Translations under genes and position numbers: made by a program
The notes under the pieces: generated by a model
The model's database searches: none
Seen by the model: only the letters and a program-made list of their open reading frames with translations
Told to the model about the DNA's origin: nothing
Origin: Owenia fusiformis
Taxonomy: Eukaryota; Annelida; Polychaeta; Sabellida; Oweniidae
DNA: 64,000 bases
Assembly: GCA_903813345.2 (NCBI GenBank)
Contig: CAIIXF020000005.1
Span: forward strand, 34,411,375 to 34,475,374
Direction of reading: 5' to 3'
In this document: positions 1-12,000 of the stretch, piece by piece
How the letters are laid out: each line of letters opens with the position of its first letter
Position numbering within the stretch: position 1 is the first letter of the stretch

Positions 1-3000
1 AGTGTGTGCTAACCCTCAAAGAGGACTATCCAATCAGAATTGTCAATGCTATTCAGGTAAGTGGATGTGTTGAAGCTAGAATTGTGTCATTAGTGCAATG
101 TTATTCACACCTGTCCCATTGGCTTGTGTCTGAATATTTTTGTATTGAATTTAGAACTTCAAATAGACTTAATTATTCAAACTATAGTAATATATATGTT
201 TATTTCATAATTTTTAACTATTATCCAGGTTTATTCCCAAGGTATATCCCAAGTGAAATATGTGCATCTCCTAACGGACCACTGAGGTAATGGATGCGGA
301 ATTAAAGATGTGTTCAGATGTACAGTTTTTTACTGTTTAAACTAATTCTTATTTTTCTGCTTACTTGTAGACAATATGTGCATTGGTGCGTGGAATCTTC
401 AAAAAGAGCATTGGTGGAGACTTTGGTTTTGATATGATTGACATTCTGATTGGATTCGATGCAGCTGAGGGACTTATGCAAACATTAATTGAACACTGCA
501 ATCATTTCCTTACTGGAGAACATTCTGATAACTTGAAGGGGCTCGTCTTGAAGCTCCTATTGGTCCTCGTCACGGTAAGTGTATTCTGGGAGATCATTTC
601 TTGAAAATGTAACAGTTTAAGATTTATTATGTTACCATCACAAGTGATCACATATTGTAATGGTCTCCAACTTTTTGGTCATAACTCCACAAGTATTCCA
701 TCAGTTTTTTGTGGATGGTGTTCGGTGGTTGGCATTTGGTGTTCCGTGGTTGATGTTTAGCAGTCGGCATTCAGCATCTGTAACAAATAGTAGGTGGTGA
801 CATTTTACGTGCCTTCTAAACTTAGCTTTGAATTCCATTAAATATGAAAAAGCAATGGAGTGCTTCAATGATCCCATTCTTTTAAAATGGCTAACATTTA
901 CTTATCTGAGCCGTCGTTAAATTTTCAAATGGATTTCTCCTTGTAAAAATGGCTTCCTCATACGCATTTGCTTGACTAGATCTTTGTTTGAAGGTATTAC
1001 CTACACATGGTATTGCTTTTGTCCTTTTGTAATTTGCTCTTGTATTTTTAGGCAACTGAAAATGTCAGTCAGAACACGTTATTAGAGTATGTGATGATCA
1101 ACAGTGTCTATGAAGCTATCGTCCTGTTGCTAGGCAACCCCACAATGAGGCAGGCTCATGGTCATGATGCCGTCTTACTTTTAACAATTTTGGTGCAGTA
1201 TAGAAAATATGAGGTAAGTTGCAACACCCCAGTTGTTGTTTATCATATATACATGTAGTTTGTATTGACTAACTTATATGTACTCTGATGTTGCCCTTTG
1301 TTTATCTATGTTATTTTGTTATCAGTCTTAGTGTTTGACAATCAGATACATCCCAGATTTAAGTGTTACATTTCAAAAATTCGCATCAATAATTTATAGC
1401 CAAATATGCTTTTTAGCTCATTATCATTATCAAAAATTATTTTCCAGATTTTCAGAGATGAAACCACTTCAATTGAGCCTAAAAGCCAGGCTTCATTGTT
1501 TCGATGATGTTAGAATCAATTTTGCCTTTTATTTTCAGTCAGCCAACCCTTACATCGTGAAACTGTCAATATTAGATGATGAGCTTGCATTGAATGTAAG
1601 TACATAGATATGCCCCATTGCCATGGAAATGAACATATTTTATTTTAAACTTAATGTAAAGATCCAAACCAGTAAATTTATTATTATGTGTTTGTTAAAG
1701 TCAGAAAATAATCTGATCTAACATAAACATTACCCTGGGAGGAATTTCTCAAACATATTCACAAATAAAATGATTTTTTAGATTTTTCAGAACTGTCAAA
1801 AGAAATCTCATACTTCATGGCTTGTGGAAAAAATATCAGTGAGTTACTGTATGTTGAATTGTTTTGATTTTATGCTAAATATGTTTAGGGATATGCCCAA
1901 GTAGTGTCATCAGCTCTGACAGAATACAACAGACTTTACCAGCAGAAAAATATAGAGCCACAAAACACTGGATTCTTTTCTTCGTTCACCAACATGGTAA
2001 AGTGATCTTTGAACTTGGATATATTTTTAGGTTTGATTTTGTGTTTCTGACGTATGTGTAAAGTAACAACATTGTATCTTGCAAATGGATTAAAAAGCCC
2101 AAATAGATTATCCTAAAACTTAGAGTTACACACACACGCATGACTCAGATGGTAGTATTCTCTCATGTTTCTTTTTGCCGTCTCATCTCATTTAAAGCCT
2201 TTTTGCATGAGAGCAATTTGCATGTGCAAATCAATGAAGTCAAATTATAAATGTCTAGATGAGATTTTTTTCGAGGTGTTAATTTTTCCCTGTAAGTCTG
2301 TGTTAATCATATTGGATCCTGGAGCGGGATCAGTGGACTGAGGCACACTACGTAACAATAGGGCTGTACCTTTCCTGTATAGACAGGAGGATCCACTCAT
2401 CATTTCCCACTGACCTAGAAGGATCAAATGAAAGATGGTGGAATCATGTTCTTGAATGTTACACTTTTCAGTGGAATTGGTGTTTTTGATTTTAGATATT
2501 GATTTTGTTTCCTAGGATTATTTTGTGATTTGAATCATATGTATAGATTTTGATGTTCACACTGTGTTCTATGGATATCTAGTGATAATTTGATACAAGA
2601 TTGTTTTGCCAGAGGATTGTGTAATATTTATCATGAATGGAAAATTGCATGGTCAGCTGTTTTTCAAAAAGTGTTTTTATAGCTTAATGTCAATCACCAA
2701 GTTGTTTTTATAAGCCATGTTTGAAATTAATAGTTATTACTGGGTGATTAATATTGATTAGCCCTAATTACCCAATTGAATATGCTGAGTCAGCAATTTT
2801 ATAATTATTATATATGCAATTATGCATCCTCTCTTTTTGGATACTTTCCCATTTATATGCGATATAGTACTAAGTACAAGCATAACACTGTTGCTCATTT
2901 CATTTTTAAGGTTGGAAATATGTTTATTCCTGAAGAATCCAGCAATGTGGAAGCAATAAAGGCAAACGACAGTATTCTCCTGGCTCTGTATGAAGCTATA

Positions 3001-6000
3001 CATTTGAACAGGAATTTTATAACCACTTTAACACATGTAAGTGTGTAAATATTCATAGAATTGAATCTATCTTTTGAAAAATAAGAAACTTTAAAGAGGC
3101 ACTGTCTCATTGGAGCACTATTAGAGTAACTCCTTAATATGTTTGCACTAGGAGGGGTAAAATAGGTTCATCCGTCTACTTACCAACAATGATTTTCCTG
3201 GTAAAAAATGTGTAAACTCCTCTGTTAGATGGATCAAATGTTACATTTATATGTCATATACAAACAAATACGACTGTGGCAACTGGGGTATTTTAAATCA
3301 CAACAAAACACAACTCGTACAACAGATTCTATTGTGCAGTTTATTTCCATTCTTGCTGTACTGAAATACATTTGTTTTGTTTACCATGCTCATTGCGCAT
3401 GCGCGAAAGCCAAAGTGACCTGTACATACCCCAGGCGCCACACAGTACTAAGGTATTTATGTATATTGTAAATTCAAACATTTATACATGGTAAATCGTC
3501 TCATGGCAAGCTTTATGCACTGTACATTACTATTTGAAGTTCTATATGAAATTATCGATCAGAAAACTGACACTGAAACTACATGAACTGCTCTTCTTGG
3601 CTTTTATGGCTTTATTTATTTAGAATGACAAGTAACACAGTTGACCACGGGCTAGCCATGATACGCATACATGTCGGTGCCAATGAATCTTCTCAACAAT
3701 ATATACTAATACCCTTTATATTCAAGACCAGTTGTTGCATTGAGATCTTACACAGTGTATCTGACTAATCGGATTTATCAATGCTTCTACTGTAATGTTT
3801 CTATGTTGCTGAACAGTGATAAAAACTCATAAATACTTCATCCTCTCTTTAGAAACAGTTATATATCAATATGATGATATTATAATGGTTTTAATTACAC
3901 TTCGATAGTATTATATAAGTGCAGAATTTATATTTTTTCTATGTGGGATCTGAGAAGATATATACTTGGAAACAAACCATACATTTATGTTACAGTGAAA
4001 CTTATGTGCGGGTATATATCACTCCCAATGTAAACACTGTTTTGGCATAGATCCAAGGTCATGACCTTACATTGCGCCAATCAGTAGCGCTAATGGGTGC
4101 ATTTCACTTTACTGAAACACTGCTCACCTGAAATGAGTTGCTCTGTACATATTCTCAAAAGTTTTTGCCTTTGAACAGATAGAACATTGAGTTTGCCGTT
4201 TTCAGAGCCAAACACTTACAGTAAAAGTCAAATACTATAACTGTACTTTTCTACATTTGTTTTATATCTTGACTTTAATCAATTTTAACTAAATATTTTA
4301 AAATAAAGGTTGTTTTGTGGAGAAACTTTTCAACTTAATTGGTGGAAAACCCTTACTTTCTTATCACTGTATTTAGCTACTTTTATTACATATTCAATAA
4401 GCTACTATAAGGAATCAAGGGAACAGTATTTCACATAGCAAGTGTTCACCAGACATGACACATCAGATAATTTATTTGTAAATAGAACGGTTTCTTTTCT
4501 TATATTGCATCTATGAATTAGTATTAAAATGGGCATAAGTGTCACTGCCTGGAGGATGAGTGTTGGAATGCACAACAGTAGAAAGTGTTTTATATCAGTT
4601 AATAAGAGAGAAGTCAAAAATGGCAGCAAATGCATACTCGACTATTTTAACTCATTCTCTTGGATTCCATTGTACATTTGCCTTACATTGATATGTGGTT
4701 TTGAGCTCTACATAGCAGATTCAGGCAAATCACTTTGAATTCTTGTAAGATTTTATTTGGATGCATTAGTACATTTTTAGTTGTCATCCATGGTTTAACA
4801 TTCATGGGCACAATTGTCTATGTTCATAGCAATCACAAACATTTTGGTACATTTTACATAATGAAGATGTTTGCTAGTATAGTTTTATTGTTCATTCCAT
4901 TCTGTGCTATTTTATGTTATATTCCTAATACTGTTCAAGCTATTCTCTTACTGAGTAATGATGTTCATCAGAATCCAGGACCTACAAATCATTTTAAGCT
5001 CACAAAGATTTTATTCTCAAATATAAACAGTATAAGTGCAAATGTAAATGCCAGATTTGAAGCACTTAAAGATAGAATACAGATCAATGGAAATGACATT
5101 ATTGGACTTTGTGAGGTTGGAAATCTAACTGATTTGACAGTTTCTTCTGATTATTCTATAGATGGTCATTGTCATGTATACTCGAATAAAAATCGAGGCC
5201 TATTGATATATGTTAAAGATGATATCCCTTTTAAAATTAGAAATGACCTTATGAATGATCAGGGTGACTCCTTATGGATTGAATTGAGCATTAACTATAA
5301 GTCATATCTATATGCAATTTATTATAGGTCACCATCGCAAACTCAAAATGAGGCAAATGAATTCTGCACTAGGTTCTCAAACTCATGCAATATGGCACTT
5401 GACTCTAACCCAGAAGCTATTTTTATTAATGGAGATTTTAATGCAAGGAGTAAACAATGGTGGGCCTTAGACAATGAAAATTTCACAGGAAAAAAATTAT
5501 TTGAACACATTGAAGAACTTGGACTTTTTCAGCTTATAGATGAACCAACGCGAATAACAAATACCAGTAGATCATGTATCGATCTTCTCATTTCAAATAG
5601 CCCTGATATTATAACAAATGCTTATGTTTCTCCTCCTATTGGTAACACTGACCATTGCTCAATAAACATCCTCCAGGCAATAAACAATTCAGTTAGAGCA
5701 GCAGACTTTGATCACTTGATAGATAGTAGTAATGATTTAGATGACATAGTAAGCAATTTTTCGAGAGGGTTACTTGCAATTTTTACAGATCTTATTCCAA
5801 ACTCTGATATTGAAATTAAACCTACAGATAAGCCATGGTTTACAAGCGATATCAAAACCTTGATAAATAAAAGAAATAAATTACATCGTAAGTACAGGAA
5901 ATCACATGATGACAAATACTTTAAGAAATATACTGATCAATGTAATCTTGTTAATGATGCTATTCGTGAGGCCAAAGAGGCAATGGAATCAAGGTTGTAC

Positions 6001-9000
6001 TATAAATTAAGTAATCAGAGATATGGAAGCAAAGGATACTGGTCAATTGTAAGTAGGCTTTTGGGAAAATCTAAAAATAGTAAAATACCACTTCTTTGTG
6101 ATGCTAGGGGTAACAGTTACACTGATAGCCATGACAAAGCAAACTTGCTACTGTCTCATTTCACTGACAAATATCATATAAATTATCAAGAAGGAAATGA
6201 AACTTTTATTCCAAGAACTGATCAATCTTTTGACCTACTCTCTACTAATGATAGAGAGGTTTATAGCATTTTACTTGGGTTAGACACAAATAAAGCTACT
6301 GGCCCTGACATGTTAAGCAATAGAATGCTTAAAATGGCAGCACCATCACTTTCACCGATAATATCAAAATTATTAAACAAAATGTTCATTCTTAATAAAT
6401 ACCCCCAACCTTGGAAAGTAGGCCACGTTGTAGCAATTCATAAAAGTAAAGACAAAACAGATGTAAAAAATTATAGACCTATAACTCTCCTGAGCTGTAT
6501 ATCTAAAGTTGCAGAACGCGTAATCTTCAAAAGACTTTTTGACCATCTAATTGTGAACAATTTATTTTATAACCTCCAAAGTGGCTTTTTGCCAGGTCAC
6601 AGCACCCAGGCACAGCTTCTAAGTATAATTGATGTCATAACTAATGAAATTGAAAATGGGGCCAATGTAAGGGGGATTTATCTTGACATTTCGGCCGCCT
6701 TTGATTCAATGCCCCATGGGCTACTATTAAAAAAACTGGAAATGTATGGTTTTGGTCATAACATCATAGAATTAATGAAATCGTACCTATCAAATAGACA
6801 AGTGAAAGTTGTATTGGATGGCCAAGAGTCTGAACTATCTGAGATGAATCATATAAACGCAGGAGTACCTCAAGGCTCCATATTAGGCCCCCTCCTGTTT
6901 CTAATTTATATCAATGATTTACCTGATAACTTAAATACCAAATGTTTTATATATGCAGACGACACGTCACTTTACCAATCCTTCACAGCTGAAACAGCAG
7001 CTGATAAGAATAATGAATTACAAGAGGATCTAAATAAAATTCTCTTATGGTCAAATACATGGAAATTAAACTTCAAAGCTAGTAAAAGTAAAGATATGAC
7101 TTTTTTTAATCCAAGAAAGCGCGAAATTTTGACCCCAGATCTTTCCCTTGGTATAAATGACAAGTTACCAAGAGTAAACAATCACAAGCACTTGGGCTTG
7201 ATTTTGGACAAAAATCTCACTTTTGACTATCACATTACTGAACTTGTAGCAAGAATAGATAAACTCATAAATCCGTTAAAAGTCTTCAGTAAGAAAATAA
7301 GTGGAAAACACCTTGAAACAATTTTTAATTCTTTTATTTTGCCACTCTTTGATTATTGTGACATTCTTTACGGATGTGCAAATTTGACAAAACTACAACT
7401 TTTAGACCGCCTTTACTATAAAGCTGCAATTATTTGTTCAGGTGCCATGCATGGAACATCAGCCACAAAAGTGTTGAATACTTTAAATTGGCCCACACTC
7501 TCAAATAGACGTCAATATCATAGAGCTACCTTTATGTATAGAGCTCACAACAACTTGCTGCCTTCTTATGTCACTGAGATATTTGAACCACTAAAAAGAA
7601 ATCAAACACATGAACTAAGACACCAACTTGACTATATTTTACCAGTTAAATCCAAATTTTATGAAAGATCTTGTATCTCAAAAACAATATCAGAATGGAA
7701 TCTACTCTCATCTGATATAAAGAACTCATCTAGCTTAAGCATATTTAAATCAAGCCTTAAAAGCAATATCTTTAACGAAACTGTTATTAACTCATCAGAA
7801 TTGTCCATCTCAAGAAATCAAGAAATTATATTTAACAGAGTACGATGTGATTTCATTTTCAAGGCTCACCTTTACTCGCATAACTTTACCAATGTAAATT
7901 CCCCAATCTGCTCATGTGGTATTAACAGTGAAACAACCAGCCATGTGATTTTTCGATGTAACTTGAGATTAACATTCTGGTCTGAATTAGAAAACCAACT
8001 AAAAAATATGAATATACAATACTCCCATAAATATAAGACACAACGTGATAAACTTTCTCTGATCCTGAATGGTGATAAAACATTAAGTAGAGCTGAGAAT
8101 CTGATTGTTTTAAAGTGCAGTGCCATTTTCTTCGAGCGATGTGTAAATGTCTGAAATCCTCCACAAAACAATTTTTATCTTATTGTATCTCATTTATTTT
8201 AATCAATAGTATTGATTGAATACATTGTATATTGTAATTGTAGAACGTGGCTAATAATGCAAAAAGCACAGCCACTCACACTGTATTTTTGTATTGTATT
8301 CTTTGTACAAATGAATAACTTAATAAAAAAAAAAAAAAAAAAACTTACCAACTGTCAGATATCAACTCAGATCCTACGTTTGCGGTGTCCATTTCATGAT
8401 TGTACAACATACGCATAAATAAATTGGACAGTACTGGACAGTCAGAAATCCGAAAAGAACCTGTTCTGAATCTGATTGGCTGCCTGAGTTCAAGTAACTT
8501 GACAATGTTCGTGCAATGCCTCTTTAATGTGTAGATTCTAGCATATAAGTTTTGTATTTGTTTAAATAAGAAGTTTTTGAATAATTCTTAAAAAGAATAT
8601 TATAATGAAAGGAATATTTGTGTTCTAGTCGCATACACATTCGGCACCAACAACGCCACCTTCGTCTCCAGTCACTCCGGGAACGCCCTCTGGAGGAGAG
8701 GAGCCAGGTACACTTTCTTTAATATTCAGATTTGTAAAAAGATTAGAAACAAAGGTATAAAGTAAATAGCTACACACACAGGGACTAGTTTCTTTCTATG
8801 TGAGCACAAAAAATGTCTAGGTTTTTGTTTCCTATTCGTTTTGTCAGTTGGGAGTTATTCACCCATGTAAGATTAATTTTGACTTTAAATTCAACTGCAT
8901 ATTTTTAGGTACACCAAAGATGGATATCACTGCCCTTGAGCCTACTAATCAGCCTACAAACCTTCTAGTCACATTTTTAGAGTACAGCTCCATTATTATG

Positions 9001-12000
9001 CAGAACACACGAGGTAAGTTTATTAATTGGAGGTGATCTGCCAGAAATATGATGGCAGTTAATATAAATGAGGCACAGTAGCCAAAATCCAACAAAGAAT
9101 TAAAAATGCAAGTTTAATTAGTATCAAAAGTAACAAAAATACATCCTAATACAGTCTTAAGTTAACTAACCCACAAGGTTGTGTTCAATCAAGGTACATG
9201 AATATGTTAAAGGTAAAGATTACAGATATATATGATTCAGAGATCTCATGCCTTCAGTGGACCACCCCTTACTTTGAAAAAGGAACAGACTTTTTGGATC
9301 TATAGCTTTCATTCTAAAGATTGTTGAAATTTTTACAGATGCAGGAGCAACTGATTAGGTTTTGATGGTGGATAAAAAAATGGAGGCCACTTTGCTCTCA
9401 AAGTGCGATATTTATCATAGTGTGTCTTGTTGCAGAATAGACAGTAGACTTGCAAATGTGTATTTTTGCATTATGTTTAGAGAAATTGATCTTTCATTTT
9501 TTTGTTGATTTCTTTCAGATGAAACACGGTTCAATAATGCAAAGTTATGTCTGACAATCATGACATGCATTGCCGAGGATCAGTACGCTAACTCTCTCAT
9601 GCATGACGTCAACATGAACTTCCGGGTGCCTCTTCACAGAATGGTGAGTTCTTAAAGTTGAACCAAAGAATATAATTTTTTTTGTTATATATACAGCTGC
9701 ACTGGAATTTTTCTGTTGTACAACTGTTTTAAAGATAGATAAATAAAATAATAGAATGTGTAAATGTGGAGTGCATTCTTTTCAATACGCTTGCCAATAT
9801 TTCCTTTACCATCCTGATTTTGTCATCTGAAAAGAGAATTGAGATATCTGAATCAAATGTATTTGTTTGATAAGATTCTAAAATGTCCAAAATTAGATGT
9901 AAAGGGGATGTGTACTTTCAAAATGCAAGCCACAAAACATGAAAAATCAAAGCATTTGGGCTTTTGGGAAATATATTGAGGTTAAGATAAACATGCTTTT
10001 ACCTCTCCCAATCAATACATAAATGTTTAGTTGAAAATTGTAAATAATTCATAATCCAATGACAACTCCCTTCATTGAAAAATTATGAATATTTTGAATT
10101 ACATTCTTTCAAAATTGTAGGGTCACAATTTGATAATGCATCAGTGGTGAAGAGATTTGTATATTAAAAATGAATTAGAGCTGCAGAATGAATGAAAATA
10201 AATATCTACATTATTTTTAGCCGATGCGACATAGGAAATCCAAACATATTGGGAAACCAGAATCTCGTCCTTTAGCATGTGCTCTGATTGGTGAGAATAC
10301 TACATGTTGATATACCGTTTATGTCATACTTGCTAGCTGTTGTTACACTAAGGGGGTGTCTCAAAGGTTCCGCATTAAATTCTTGGTGTTAGACAACCAT
10401 GGATGTAGGGCTAGATTTGGTTTTGGTATGCGCCCTTTTGGTGGAAGCCCATCTATCTAGGGGCTACTTTGGAAACATAGTTTAATTTAGATGTGTTAGA
10501 TTCAATTTGAAATGCAAAACATCCGATGACATATAGCATCATTTATACCACATTCTGTATTTATTTATTTGAAAACTCTCATTCCATTGTTAAACAAACA
10601 TACTTTTTCTAACCACACAGCCATTAAAATTAATCAAACACCTGGAGAATTTAGAAGGAAACTTGAGACAGTCCCTTGCTAATTCAGATTTCAACAGTTG
10701 ATGTTACACTGCCTGGCTTGCTGCCTTAGACTTGATATTCAAAGTGTTTTATGTACAGTATTATAGAGAGATAAATTGAGAAAGATAATAACACAAGGTT
10801 TATACAGCTAGAGGTGCTCATCTGGCCGGGCCTGACTTTGGATTTGGCTGGCATACATCAGTTATTTAGGGGAATGCATCAGGGGAATTCCTCCATCACT
10901 AAATTTTAGCATTACATACATTTTTTCTAAACATCATTGACAATGACACAAGATAAATTAAACCAGTTCAAAAGTTCACTTTGCCTTGCTATTTATTATA
11001 AGATTGCTATGTTTGCTCTTAAGGCAAGAAACTGCCACTGTAACTGCAACTGTTGGACATTTTTACATTTTGCATGCTTTCAGCTTAGTTCTTGCACCAG
11101 GAATGACAATCTCAAAGCTTCCTGTCTGAATATTGTATTCCCATCCCCATATTGTATTCCCATCCCCATATTGTATTCCCATGCTTTATCATCTAGGAAC
11201 ATTGCATTTAAGTTGCATGTCATGCATGCACCCATATCATTCCAGATGACACCATATCATTCCAGATGCTCGCAATATCAATCCAGATATTCACTTCCAC
11301 CACCATATCAGTCCAAATGTAGAATTTTAAATGATGTCTGAATTTTTGATATACTCATCCCTAGTCGTACAAATTATACTTAATTGTGCTTGTTTGTTTG
11401 TTAGTATCAAAGGTTGACATTTACAAAACTAAAATCCTAAAAGTTCAGACATTCATTTGAAGTCTTCTGTGAGAATGATTCGCTATTTTGCATGCTTGGG
11501 ATGTTCACTATTGTTTATGTTGTACACTATAGCCTATGAGACACAGAAAGGGAATGGTTGATGGTGAGCCTCCTTCTAGACCTCTTGCCTGCTCCTTTCT
11601 TGGTAAGATACCATGGGGTCTTTCACTCATTAGTGTCTATCTTAGAAGGGGTCATCAGTGTAACTCATTTTGGTTTCATCTGTATTGCTGTCTGTTTTTA
11701 TTAGAGTAATATATATATAATTATTCATTCATTTTAATATCATAATCCGTTTACTAATTTGTTCTATTTTTGAATAACAGTTTTTATATATTAACCTTTA
11801 AAAGTATACATTTTACAATTAACATGTAAACTTGATTATTGTGCATAACTTACATATACATGTTTAGCTATATGGAGTTTGTATTATATTCATTATGATG
11901 TTGAATAATCTTGTTCATCAACAATTATCAGACATAATTGAAAACAATTGACTCATGTCTGCTCTTTTAAATAGAATTCATGTGCGTCCCATTTCCATTG

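Larger units (their letters stand above)
3188..8342 (+). mobile_element. Apparently full-length non-LTR retrotransposon (LINE)
   Basis: A LINE about 5.15 kb long lies in an ARMH3 intron in the same orientation as the gene. It ends in about 18 A after an AATAAA overlap. ACTTACCAAC occurs at 3178-3187 and again at 8343-8352, directly after the A tail: a 10-bp target-site duplication. That implies about 1.6 kb of 5' leader, one long endonuclease/reverse-transcriptase ORF without a stop, and a 170-nt 3' UTR. The uninterrupted ORF and exact duplication suggest a young copy. The ORF is CR1/L2/Jockey-like in outline; I cannot fix the clade by eye. Confidence 0.88.
3095..8523. mobile_element. TTAA-flanked MITE split by the LINE
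   Basis: TTAA followed by AGAGGCACTG at 3091-3104 pairs with CAATGCCTCT followed by TTAA at 8514-8527. This is an inverted repeat with one mismatch in 14 bases, flanked by TTAA as in piggyBac-type elements. Without the LINE the element would be about 264 bp. Its presence on both sides of the LINE shows it was there first. Confidence 0.6.

Noticed and set aside
4529-4738. Classical LINE ORF1 (gag-like) upstream of the main ORF
   Set aside because: Only 70 codons, with no zinc knuckle, coiled coil or RRM; a hydrophobic stretch only. At most an upstream ORF.
10621-10680. Extra ARMH3 exon after the ACACAG at 10620
   Set aside because: The frame does not join the neighbouring exons and the residues do not resemble any part of ARMH3.
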